A stretch of 64,000 bases of DNA from Eutrigla gurnardus (taxonomy: Eukaryota > Chordata > Actinopteri > Perciformes > Triglidae): positions 9,893,819 to 9,957,818 of the forward strand of contig OY741281.1 of NCBI GenBank assembly GCA_963514095.1, read 5' to 3'. The stretch's first letter is position 1; the number at the start of each line of letters is the position of its first letter. The notes beneath the pieces were generated by a model. The model searched no databases. It saw only the letters and a program-made list of their open reading frames with translations, and had not been told where the DNA came from. Below, piece by piece: positions 21,761 to 34,610 of the stretch. The translations under genes and the position numbers were made by a program.

Positions 21761-24700
21761 GGCGGGGGGGGAGGTGTGGGTGTGGGCTTAATGTTACTTC
21801 CGAATGAACAAATGTGTTCAAGGAAACAGGCTCCAAAGAAGTGTTCCAAAGTCTAATTCATTGACTCAAGGTTATAGCATAAAGTAATTGGAGCTTTTCA
21901 CGTCACTCTTGCCAGATCCCCGGCTGTGCCACGGCAGCACATAAAACGTGGCTCCGGTGCTCACCTGTAGCCTACCACTCCGGCACCGAGTCTATGTAAT
22001 GATCATTTCAATGTACGCAATGTTTGCGAGCTTCAATGCCCATTCCATTAATGCTTTTTGCAGTTTTTCTCCCACACAGAAACAAGAATTCATTTGTTGC
22101 AAAAATAAATAAATAAAGGCCTAATGTTTTTCCAGGCAATGCATTTTGTTCCTGTTTTTCCCCTCGGTGATACCTATAGTGTATTAGGCTACATGCATAC
22201 ATAATAATCTCAGTATATCTGCTCTGGGGTTTAAGCAATGGGTTAACATTTTGGGCTAATTTGTTGTCTTGCTGTGAGTTAGGTGACAACTTCATGCACT
22301 CAGTGGCTAGGGGGAAAACGTTTTTAGATCACATCTCAAATCATATTTTGTACCTATATAATATATGCAACACCGAAACAAATGTAACCTAAAATCATCT
22401 TTTCTTCCTGTCAGATTAAAATGTAAGCTAATAGTAATCTCTGTAGGGGACTAGTGGTAGGTCCTCCTGAGTCTATTAACTACAGGTGACAACCTCCGAT
22501 TCTGAAAAGTGAAGCCTCCCTGAAGTGCCTTAAACTTGCATGATCTCTACTGGCCATCAGGGGGTGACTCCTGGCTGCAAAAAGAAGTCTGCTTGTATAG
22601 AAATCTATGAGAAAATGACTCTACTTCTACTCCATAAATATTTTAAACATGAATTTAAGGTCTCTGAAATGGAGTAAGTTGCACTGAGAGCCACCTCTTG
22701 TGCCACTTGTACTCACTAAATTGTGAGTTCCATACTCACTAAATTAAATATATGACCCATTTTTCACGACATAGTCACGCTCTTACGAACATTCTGATGC
22801 TGACATGGCATTTTTCAGTGCATAAAATTGACTTTGTTTGAGACCGTTCTCTGTCTGAGCGACACACTTTCGACGACGCACTATTTACCATTTCACTGGG
22901 ACTTCAATGTATGCATTAGTCAACATAGTTTGATAAGTGAGGTAACCCCAGGGCCAGTTATCTAATTTATCAGTTCAGGCAATGTTGCATTGTGGGTTGT
23001 TTGAAGCCATGACATAATGTGTCTATAAGTCATGTAGTCCAGAAGCTAACAAGGCTCTAATTTTGTTCTGTTCAAGAGAGAAAAAAATTGCTTAGCTGAC
23101 AGCAGAACAAGTCGCTTCAGCTGATAATATCATTTTCTTAAGAAGCATGCTCCTTATTAGTTGGCATTTACCATTTGTGCAGAGCCTGGGGCCTGCGCAC
23201 ACATGGAGACCAATAATTACTTAAGCCGAAATGCGAACACATTTTTTATGTACCAACAGATATTGTATTTCATTGGAGTACAGGGAAGAGGAAATTAGTT
23301 TCATAGAAAAATCCAGGTCAGGGAGTTTACTTTAATGTACCCAGTTAAAGTACCGAGGCACATGTTGCTGCTGCGATTATGTGTCATTACTTGAGCTGAC
23401 CAAAAAGCATTCGGTTACCGGCTTTTTTTCCCCGATTGCTAAACGACAGTGGGCACGACTGCATCACCAACAGTCACCTGAGCTAAACACTTCACATCAG
23501 CTGTAAAACAGGCTCAGTGCAGTGAACACTGTGAACAGTCATCATGACGACAACACACACTGTCACTCAGAATACACTGAGAGGAGAAAACACTAACATC
23601 AGACACCAATACACAAGTTAGGCACTTTTCATCTTTACAGTCTGAATAATTTGATTGACTTCACACACAAAAGAGTGAAATTCTTTCAATATTTATATTA
23701 TAACATACCAGTTTTCTTTAGGTAAACAAGAAGGAATTAAAATCAGTAGTTTGCTTCAATATATATTTTCCACTCAAAACCATGGTTTTCTGAGTGTAAG
23801 TATATGCAGTTTGAGCAGATCACAAACAAGCGCAAGCGGGGGCGATTTGAGTGCAAGGATGTGGTTTGGAGCATTATAAAATCTGAGTGATGGATGATTC
23901 ATGCTCATGGATACCACTGGCATTCATGCCAAAGAATATAACTTGCTGTTTGGAAAGGTAAGAGAACAGCAGGTGACTATTACGTTTTCTGCAGAAATCA
24001 CTCTTCAGATAATTGTTTTTCTTTTTGTAGTGTAGGTTTAGTGGGAGGCCACTTGTTTCTGAAGGTGCACACCACTCATATCTAACAGGTAAGTACGAAC
24101 GTAGCGTGATGCTCTTTTATCTATTCCCAGATTCATATGGCCAAGGACCAGGAGACAACAAACAAATATAAATGATTTTATTTATTTTTGTAGCACTTCA
24201 TGGTCTATGGCCCATATCTCATCATTCAGTGTATGAACCAACGCAGCCCCTCCAGACCTCTGGCCTAAGTTTGTGCAAAAGTGCAGGACAAAAAAACTCT
24301 TTGGTGAATCAGATTTAAGCTTTTATGCTCTAAAATGCTGGAACAGAGAATCGCTGTTATCTGGTGTTATTCGCTAACACTAATTGCTATGCTGACTATA
24401 GTTATGATTATGGTTAGCTAAGAGTAATGTAAAGGGTGTGTTAAATAAAATACAGAATCATCTTGAAGAAACTATGAATTTTAGTTCACATTATGATTAT
24501 GATGACGATAATGAAGATGATGATGATGATTATGCAAATGTTACACTTTAAATACTAAATGTACTGCACGTGTTTTTTGTCCTTATTCTCCCTTTCTGTT
24601 TTTCTAGGATTTGGAAGTGAAGTTTAAGAAAATCCATTATCTCTAATGGATGTTTCCAACTAGTCATTATAGGTAAATCTAACATCTCTGAATATCAAAG

Positions 24701-25500
24701 CTTATTCTTTGCTTAACCTGCTGAATAAAAGAGAACAAAAGTAGTTCTTGTACATGTCTTTGCATCATTATTTTTTACATGCATAGCAATCACGTTACCA
24801 TAAGGTCACGTCGGAATTGGAATTGTCAGATTGGAATATACAGTACATGCAGCAACTCAGTACTCACTTTTTCCAGTCTCTCATTATAGCACGAAATGTT
24901 CTTGTTTTAGTTTTTTTAACAGACAGTGACATATACAGTAACAGCAGAAATCGACATGTAGCTACATAGAAGGGTCTGTAGTTTGAATAGCACCACTGAC
25001 CAAGCTGCCATATTTAATGAGTTGGCTTTGAGTTGCTATCCTTTTATAACATCAAACTTCCACATGCTGCTCCTTATTTTATCTGGTTACCTGAACAACA
25101 CTTTCTCATAATAAAGAAAAACTAAGAAACATTTTTGGTAAAAGAATTTGCCCGTAATCGAACAAATTCACCCAAGGAGGAGATCGGAGACATAAGTAAA
25201 GTCGACGTCCGACTTTAATCTTTTACAAGAGGAGCAGTTACAGTGCAACAACGTATGAGGATGCTACAGAGGAAGTGCTCCCATCACTGTTGTGACTTGA
25301 GTCTTTTAAAGGCACAGGAGATGATGCGTCATAGACAGTGAATCTTCGTGTAGACCAAGACATCATATGCACAAGGTCCCTGACAACAGACATGAGGTTA
25401 TTCATACCTAAGACAAGGTTATACAAAATTCTTAACAGTAGTCATCGTCACGTAGTCCTTGTCTGTCTAGTCATCACAAAATTCTTATAACAACTTTATT
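21761..25500. other. AT-rich intergenic region, nothing recognised
   Basis: About 3.7 kb with no recognisable exon, RNA gene or transposon on either strand. Only short simple repeats, such as GAT triplets near 24490-24530, stand out. Confidence 0.55.
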
Positions 25501-26060
25501 ACATTTTTTAAAAGGGATTCTGCCAACTCTACGCAGCTGCTCAGTTCAAGGATTGGCAAACTTCAAAGTCAAGGAAGGGACTGGAACTTTGAATTGAGTT
25601 GAAAAATGTTTTGACGGAACCATGTCTTCATCAGAGTCAACACATTTAAATAGTTGACCTAGAACAGGTGTACAACAGTCATTGGATATTTGGTCAAAGA
25701 GGATCTCAAATCTATTGGAAAATTGATCAAAGGGTGGGTGTTGCCATCCCCAATGTCCACATGCCAAAGGCCATGCAGTATAATCACATCAGAAACAAGA
25801 ACACAGATATCTAGTCAAGTTACAAAGATAGGAAACATGACAAATTCAGTTCCTCATTTCAGCCAAATGCTCCACTGTGTCGAGAGTGAGAATCTGTGCC
25901 TCTCGGAGAGGATGAATGGTTTTCTATAGCCGTGTTTAGCATGTGCATATTGCAGATCAACAGTACAATCCATGCATTCTGACTGTGTGAGCTTGTGTTC
26001 TGATATAGGAATCTTTGAGTTTGTCCGATATAGACATTTCTGCATGAAGACAACATGAGT
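25501..26060 (-). mobile_element. Penelope-like retroelement remnant (GIY-YIG region and 3' tail)
   Basis: On the minus strand, about 26000-26050 reads CRNVYIGQTQRFLYQN, resembling the GIY-YIG endonuclease core (YIGQT-R) of Penelope-like elements. Downstream (25560-25660) the phrase DSDEDMVPSKHFST resembles the conserved tail after the endonuclease in fish copies. The copy is short and frame-broken. Confidence 0.5.
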
Positions 26061-27780
26061 GCTGCCGTGTATTTTTATTTTATTACCAGGACTAGTATGT
26101 ATTACTTGGTGTCTGCTTCGTTAGAACATCCATGGGAAAATCCTGTATGTTGATTGGACAGTCGGAAGCATAGTTTTAGGTGGTTTTCTAGTGTCAGAAT
26201 GAGCCTGTCTCTCAGGACGTTTCAACGTGATCAAAGGAGGCACTGAGCTGATTTTATTTAGAGATGAATCATTTCTGAGGACATGTTAAGTGTTAAAGGA
26301 TATTGTTTTTACTCCGCCAGCCAGATTAGAAATCAATCTGTAAATAGGGCAGGGAATTGTTGAGCATCAGCTGTTTAACTTGACAGTCTCTCTCAATCTG
26401 AAGTCTTTGTCAGACACATTCACACAAATGAAAAAGCTTATAGCTTCTCAAATTGAAATGTTTACTTCTGTTTTGAACTGGATATAGTCTATTCATCTTT
26501 TTTATAAGTCATTCTTTTACATTTTAAAGACCAAACTTAAATGGTGAATCAAGAAAATAATTGCCAGACTAATCAACAATGTTTTGTTCATCATTCTTTA
26601 AATGAACCAGACGTTTGTCTTTCACGAGCTAACCCGCTCGTCACTTTATTATTCTTCTGTGCCCCTCATCCGGAGTACAGATAGCAATGACACCTTACTA
26701 TCAGCACATCCTCCCTTCTTTGAAGTAATGAACTGTGAGCATAAGAAACATATGCATGAACACATTCATATGATGCCAAGACGATAAATCACAATTATTG
26801 AAAATCACAATTACAACATTTTCAGCTCTGCATTAACTTCTTGCTAACTTTTTTTTTTTTTTTTTTTAACAGTAGAACTTCAGCACAAACAATAAATATT
26901 ACTGTTAGTTGATATAACTCAGAAAGGTCAGCTCACTTCTCTCAGGGAGTTCTCAGCATGTGTTCATGGCTCTGGAGGAGCATCGTTAAGTCACAGTAAT
27001 AGGCTTCATATAACAGTATACATTAGAAAGTGGGAGCATGGAGTTTACTGTATAAGACCTGCATGTTTACCAGGCAAAGGGGGTCAATCGAAATATATTG
27101 AAAGATAGTTTTGTTTTATGCTGCTTTGATTTTAATCATCCTCCCATTTATTGTTCGCTGGTGAGTCCCCCCAATTTGATGGATGAAACCCTTGGAAAAC
27201 ATCTTTGAAAACCTATGCCACTCACCCTGACATGGCTTGTACGGTTCCAGGTGGACCTCTCAGACATAATAGACATGATTACCTCTGGGCTCGTATCTGC
27301 TCATAAAAGCAGCTAACTAATAGAAGAACAGATACTTCAACTTCTTCGCTGTCGAGTAGGTTATTCTATTTAGAAATATTGAGCTATTATTGAGCTGAGC
27401 CTTGAGTGACAAAACAGCAAAGAGAAATGAGAAATGGGAATATTTTATTTAGCCTTGTGAGCGCATTGTGAAAATGGAGCCCCAAGAAATCGGCCATGTA
27501 CGGTGAACCCGGTGGGAGAAGAAAACAAACACAACACATATTTAAGCTTATTTTACAGGTGTGGAAAGAATTAAATCACATGTATAACAACCGTCTTTGA
27601 TTCAATATACTGCAGTCATAAACAATAACCCCACTCTGAAGTCATTTTAATATTGGGCCGAGATAAAATTTGAAGAGGGAACATTTCTGTACATTTCAGT
27701 TCACTTTAGTTTTAAACATTTTTTTTTTACCTATATTGTCATGATGGATGCATGAAGCATTTTCCTCAGTTGAGGATTCA
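26061..27780. other. AT-rich intergenic region, nothing recognised
   Basis: No gene or clear element. A 17-nt T run (about 26851-26868) is the only simple-sequence feature of note. Confidence 0.55.
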
Positions 27781-27785
27781 CATCC

Positions 27786-28479
27786 TGTCACACCGCGGTG
27801 AGGGCTGTCCTGTGGGTTTTCTGTCTTGTGAATTTTATGTATTACTTCGAAAAGTAACATCACTAATCCCTGATTGTTCTCACCTGTGCTCCCTCCCCTG
27901 ATGTGTATAGTCTGTGTCTTCCCTCGTCTTGTTGCCAGAGTATTTCATCCTGTCGAATCTCCAGCATTGATCCACAGCCCTGCCTTTGTTTCATTGCCAC
28001 GTTTGTATATCTGTGTTCTTTTGTTCCTCTGAAGAAGAGTGATTATTGTTTGATAAAGTTTTTGGTCAGCGCATTTTGTGTAAGAATAGTTAATTTCAGA
28101 GCCTTGTTGTTTTTTCTCCTTGTGGAGCGGTTTTTATTTTTTGGTACCATTTGTAATTCAGAATAGTGTAGTTACGTTTGTAGCCTTTCCCCTTGATCCT
28201 CCATGTGAGGACTTTCAGTTGTAATTTTCATAATGCTTGTTCTTCTCAAGAGTAGAGTAGACCTAGACGGTTTTTCCTCCTTCGTGAGTGATTTTCTGTT
28301 TCATGGTAATTTGGTTCATTTTCGTAATTCTTAGCCCTTGTCCTTTTGACGAAAAAAGAGTTCATTGTCAATTTGTTTTCTACGCTCATTCGATGATAAA
28401 TTCAAGAATATCCAGAATAAAAGCCTGTCTACCCATTCCCATCTGCATCTGAGTCCTCTCCTTTGTCCAAGCCCTGACA
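27786..28479 (+). mobile_element. Solo LTR, family A, copy 1
   Basis: A 694-bp block bounded by TGTCA…TGACA, flanked on both sides by CATCC (27781-27785 and 28480-28484). This is the 5-bp target duplication expected of an LTR element. It aligns along its length with 56559-57401 on the other strand. It carries a TATA-like GTGTATAGTCTG near 27902 and AATAAAAG near 28415. No internal retroviral coding sequence adjoins it, so it is a solo LTR left by recombination. It has internal deletions relative to copy 2. Confidence 0.85.
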
Positions 28480-28484
28480 CATCC

Positions 28485-31400
28485 CTTTGTTTTATGACAA
28501 AAACCATCCACTCATCTCAGCCATAGGCACCTACATATATCGCCATTATGCATTGTGTATGCATAAATACAAACAAGCTAATGTGATGTCACATGGTGCC
28601 TTTATTCTATAGCCATTAATAAGTAAGTTAATCTCAATCGATCGAGAGAAGTTACAAAGTGCTTCACATTACCCTTCATGCAGAGCACACAAATACCGAG
28701 CACAGGAATAGACACAGAGCTTTCAACAGGCCGTGTTGTTCTAGTGTTGCCCAAACCTTATGAAGTAGTTTCAGTCTTTTTCATTTGCACTCCTTAACCA
28801 CATGTTACAAGCTTAAAACGTCATTTGGGAGAAAACATTTTTCATCTCATAATGGAACGGAAAGTGCTGTTGAGTTGTTTGGGAACTTATTCAAGACAAG
28901 TTTGGCCATGGACTTTTATATCTCATAAATACTGCACTTCAACGGCAGCCAATGCAGGGAGGCTGAAATAGGAGCGGTGTGACATCTACAGGCTGTTAAA
29001 ATCCTACCTGCTGGCTTTTTGTACAAGCTGGAGATGGGCCAGGGCAGTAAAGCAGGTGAAAAAGGGCTTTGCAAGAAGTCGAGACGGGCAAAAGAAAGGC
29101 TTTAAAGATCCATTCTAAATGAAAAGGTGAAAAAAAGGATTGTGTATTTGCATCTCTTTCCAGGTTCCATGATGGCGAAGAGCTCCTGGGTCTCTGGCTG
29201 TTTGACGATGCCTGGAAGCTCTTGGATCCGTAATCTCATTTTGATGATTCATTTAGAAATGTTTTTATTGTCTGTCTGTCTAGCAGAAGAATCCCACTCC
29301 CTGAAGTTTTTTTTTTATTTTTTATTTTGAATATGTTTTTTTCCCTCATATGAAGCAGGGGTCAAAAAGGGCAGAGAGCATCAAGTGCTGTAAAGATTGT
29401 GAAGATGAACGGAATAATTAATGATCAAGTCTAATATTCTCCCACGTTTAGGCTAAAAATTATGTTGTCATCATCTCTAAACGAGCTCATTTGCATGCGA
29501 GACTGAGTTACCGTTTTGGAACCACAAATTAGCGTGCAGTGCTGCATGTTTTGCATTGATGCTGCTGCCCTTGGATTTTAAGTTCACTCACAATTAAAAA
29601 TGCTCAAGGACCTTCAGTTATTTTCTGATTGGACTTAACAAATTACTCCTTTCCTTAAAAGCTTTTGAAAAAAACCTATTCAGAACTGGGATACATTTGG
29701 GTGAATGCTGTGAAACTGATTTGAATCGGTTATTTATTCAGCACCTGTCTCAGCTCACCTGAATCAGGTCAAACATGGTACTGGAAGCTATGTTTACAGG
29801 CTGGTATAAACTGCAAGTTGAGGAAAGATGGATCGTGAAAATGATACACACACCTGGCAGATTTGCAAGTCTGAAACATGAATCTTTGCCAATTTAGTCA
29901 TTTTGCTGATTGCTGGCTCTTAGTGAACATATGATCGATGATAATGTTGAGCTATCTAGATTCAGGACATGAGTCCATGAGGAAAATCTACATTTCAGGA
30001 CAACATCCAGTCGCCTCTGTAGTGTGAATATCTCCCGCTCATCACCCCAGCAACAGCCAGCTAGAATGCGACGCAGTGTCCACTGTTTACCACCACACAA
30101 TGGAGAAGCTTCTTTTCTCTGCACTCCATTGTCCATTTTTTGTTTTGTTGTTTTAGAATAAAGGAGCTGAAGGATAACCCTGAGGCGTTTAAGTAACAAG
30201 ACTAAGGGCTCCAAGATTAAAGTGCATTTGGGGGCGTGTCAAACTCAACCTTTAAGTTAAACAACAAATAATGATGCGTTATGTCTCTTAGTTAATCATA
30301 GGTGGGTTTTTTTTTTTTTTCGCATAAGATAAATGAAACCAATCAGAGTGGCATTCCCTTTAAAAAATAAGTGTTCATTGAATTCTAAGTTATTGTAAGT
30401 ATTTTCTTTCAAGACTTTTGGACATTTCAGGCTACACTTCTTTACTGTCCATTTGACAGAATGGAATCTAAATTGCGAGAATGCCTCGGAGCTGGAAGAT
30501 GTTGCCAGGACGACACAGCCCTGGAGAAGTGGCAGATAGCGGGATTGGATGGAGTTTGACAAAGTATTTTAGCACAAGGTTGACGTCCAAGCAATTTCTA
30601 GGGTTTTTCAATTACAAAAAAGTCAAAGCGGGGAACTTTGGGCCGTATTCTTTTGGTGGCAATGAGCAATTTTAACCTTAAGTTAAAATTATTTTGTCAA
30701 GCAACGAATTTCAAAGAGAAATAACTTTTAGCGTTGAACCACAAAACAATCTTCTCCTTTGTAATATAACATTTCTGATGCAGACACTGAAAGTAAACAT
30801 CTCACTCTGATGCCACGGGCCCAAATGGATCTTGAAAATGTATTAAAAATGCTGCCCTCAATAACACAGTGTAGAGCTCAGCTGCATCCAGAACGAACAC
30901 TACATTTGTTTGAAGTGGACAGTTTTTAGTTAATTGCCACACAAGCTTGAACACAACATGTGACCTATAGGCTTTGCTAGTGGAGCCTCAATTTCTCACA
31001 CACTCGATGAAATTAGTATCATGAGCACCATGTCCCCAGATAATGGGTCAGAAGTGAGGCAGAGATGTCTGAAAAAGGACAAGCGCCACTACATTACGAA
31101 AGGACATTTGTCAAAAAGGGTGATATTTCCTGCTGTTGGGGAGCAGCACAAATGGCTCTTTCTGGCTACTAAAAGGCTCCGCTACAATTATATTTCATGC
31201 AGGCTTCTCCTTCTATGAACCGTGAAGACTTTTTTTTTTTGTCAACACCTTTGCGAATTAATGATCCAATTGGAATCAGAACAAAAGTTTATTCTTGACC
31301 TTTGCGGTGTTTCTCCTCACAAGTATGCTGACGTTTATTCAGATGATTTTAAAGGGGAAATACAAATTCTGCAGATACAGAGTAATAGTTACCTTTTTTT

Positions 31401-31599
31401 TTCAAGGCACTTTTTATTATATGTCAGAAAAAAAAAAAATAAAGCCCAATCAAGATTTACATTCATACATCGAGTGTCATAACACAAACATACGTACATA
31501 TGAATTTGCTACATGTTCTTACAGTTTATCTGGCAGGTGGTGTCGCTGCACTCTGCGCAAAGCAATAACCACACTTTAGAGGATAAATGTCTTCATACA
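28485..31599. other. AT-rich intergenic region, nothing recognised
   Basis: About 3.1 kb without a recognisable gene, RNA or element on either strand. Confidence 0.5.
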
Positions 31600-31800
31600 T
31601 TTATATAGCGCTTTTATCCAAAGCGCTTTACAGTTATGACTGACATTCACCCATTCATACACACATTCATTCACTGACGGCGGAGTTAACCACACAGGGT
31701 GACAGCCAGTCAATTAGGGTGAGGTGCCTTGCTCAGGGACACCAGGCACTCAGCTAGGAGGAGCCGGGGATCGAACCGGCAATCTTGTGGTTGCCAGGTG
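31600..31800 (-). mobile_element. tRNA-derived SINE, second fish family
   Basis: Read on the minus strand, a B-box GCCGGTTCGATCCCCGG (about 31764-31780) is followed by a body with GACTCCGCCGTCAGTG-type sequence. It ends in AAAGCGCTTTGGATAAAAGC and ATATAA, a widespread fish SINE pattern. A related, internally deleted copy lies at 58865-59042. Confidence 0.65.
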
Positions 31801-34610
31801 GTGAAGGTGAAGCTCATTTGAAATTCTTTATAACCTGCTGGGAAGTGGAATGTATAATATTACATAATCAATGTCAGACAATAAAAAGTACAATATTTAC
31901 CCCCGAGATGTAGTGGAGAAAAACACCTGAAACACCTCAGCATCTGGATAAGTCGATGGACAGATTCGCCAACATTTCCATCATGAGCATGGCCAACAAC
32001 AAAACATACAACTAAATGAAATGTCAATAAGTAAGATCATTCAAAAAGTAGATGGAAAAAAAATAAAGAAATCTGTTGAATAGAAGATGCTTTCTTCTGA
32101 TCTACTTTTTCATTATGAATAAACTGTAAGTGGACACATTTATCACTTTATTAGTAATTTCAGCTGCTGCAGTCAGACATTATCATTTTCTATCTTCTTG
32201 TTTCTTCAGTTAATCCCATCTTTAAATCAGTGAGCCCTGTCATGATGTGATTCCCTGGATTTGACGATAAGATATTGACCTTTAAGCAACGCGTATGTAA
32301 GGATTACCTGGTGCCTTCACCCACTGAGTGCATGAGAACATTAAAGTGTGACACTGTTTCCCACGTTAATGATGAGTCACCCAGGCTTACTGAGGATGAC
32401 TGGGCCATCAGCAACATAGAGTACATAGCAGTGTGCTCACACATTCTAGTGAAGGCTCAATTTTGTGTTTCATGTTGTGTGTTAGTCTTTAATTGGTATC
32501 CTGACCGAAATATTCTCGCTTTAGTATTTAAACTCTTTTCAATGAGTTTTGTTTATCCATATATCACTCTAAAAAATCCCAAAATGATCATGTTGTTTGA
32601 CCACCAGTTGTTAAAAATATTTAAGAATACATCAAAGATGGCTATAACAGTTTACACAGTCAGCATTCATTATGTCTTCCATTGCTTGTCCTTTTTGCAG
32701 TTTGTGACATATATGCCTTATGGGTAGTACAGTCCACCCAACATATAACGTACAGAATTGTCTATTAATGTTATCAGTCTACAAGCACATAATTATACAT
32801 TCATATTCATGGCCACATTGTTTTATTACATTTATTAGAGGCCATATTTTATATGTTTTTATATGTTACTTACGTTTCCTTTGTTCAGTATTTGTGGAAA
32901 CCCCAGCTCATGTAGAACATCTTCAAGGAGCAGTACATATGTGTCAGTCCATAGTTATGTCCCAACAGTTACATTCTCCAAAGAAATATAAAATGTACAA
33001 AAATCTGGAGGACATATGGTCCAACGGTCTGCACCCCCCCAAAAAAACTACAATATTACAGAGCAGTAGCCATCCTGCTTCTTACAGCAATCTTTTCCAA
33101 TTTAAAGGGTGGTTTGACTCAAAGCCACATTGAATTGCCCCATCTGGAGGTGATATCAGTGAGCGTTAACTCGCTGCTTCTGACAGACTCCTGTTCAGAA
33201 GGAAGGTGGGAGGAAGAAGAGATAAGCCAGAGTAGTAACTCTGAAATGTAATCATGGTGAAGTAGGCTGAGATATCAATGGGTGGTGTACTAAAGAGCTC
33301 TATTCATATTAAACAGATTTCATTATAAAGGATGGAAATGCCATCTTGAAGCAGGGCCAATAAGATACATCTGTCAGAGAAACATTAGCGTTACTTTTTT
33401 AATGTCAAAGAATGAATAATATTTTGACATTGGGAGAACAAGGATTTGCTTAAATCTGGTTTGTTTCTTATCAGTTGACAGGAGCAGAGGGTTGAGGGGA
33501 GGGAAGTTTCAGCTCCTCTCAAGTAGCTCACAGTAGGACCTGCCAACAGCACAGTCTCTTTGTCTTCTTTTATACCTTGTAACCACACAGAATGGGCAGT
33601 AGTGAAGAATATTGAAGGGAAAAACAGATAACCAAGGACAACACATAGAGATGATCAGTATGCCAGTAGCATGCACAAGGCAGCAGAGGACGGGCGAGAT
33701 GACCATATAAGCTCCTGAAGGCAAAGAAAGATTCATGAACCGGGTGACCTCCATGACAGAGTTCATTCTCCCATGGACCGTTGCATTCTGAGCAGGGCAG
33801 CTGTGCAGCCACTTGGAGGTGGCTTAGTAGAGCACAATCAGGTGCACCATAGGAAATAGAAAACTAGCCTTTGCAGGTGTCTCATGTTATCTGGGTGAAT
33901 TGAAGCAGCGGAGGAAGGAGGTTATTATGTTTTGAGTAAATGAATGAGAATTGTGAGGAGAGGGTCTCAATTCTCATTTCAAAGGGAAATTGAGTTTTAT
34001 CTCAAATATGAATATCCAACTTCAGTGACACAGCTGCGAGGGGTCAAATGTAAGATGGAAACTTGTTTAGATATACACAGATAAGCCAAACTATGATATC
34101 TTACACCACGCCACACAGCGTAGCATATTCATGTGAATGCATCAGTACAGACTACATGACGTGCAAATGATATGCAAAACAAAATGACTGAAGGATTGTC
34201 ATCTCATGCAAGAGAACATTTATTTATTTCATCTTGTGATTAGAGAATCAAATTCCTTAGAATACTTCAATATAGATTTCAAATAAACTGTTGTATGAGG
34301 ATACATTGCTACATGCGGCAAGACATCGGCCAAAGTGTGTTACCAAATGATACTGAACTCGACTCAACCCTGTCTCCTAGAGATGAAATTTATGTACACT
34401 AATAGTTTTTTTCGACAATTACTTTGGGAGGTGCCCCTGTAACGCCTTTTCCTTAGCATGTTAATAATTTAAAGCTCATTAAATTAAAAAAATGTAAACC
34501 ACGATATTTGTGGGTCTACCATTACATGTTTTATCATGCTTTCAGCTGTAAATTGTCAGTTAACATTTAGCTGATACGTTGAATGTGAAGATAACTTGTT
34601 TAGGAATATA
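31801..34610. other. AT-rich intergenic region, nothing recognised
   Basis: The longest open frame (32275-32727, 150 codons) has AT-rich composition and no recognisable domain; it is not called as a gene. Confidence 0.5.

Noticed and set aside
32275..32727. 150-codon open frame
   Set aside because: AT-rich, Cys/Phe/Tyr-heavy composition, no recognisable motif, no start context or splice partners; consistent with chance in a 64-kb AT-rich window.
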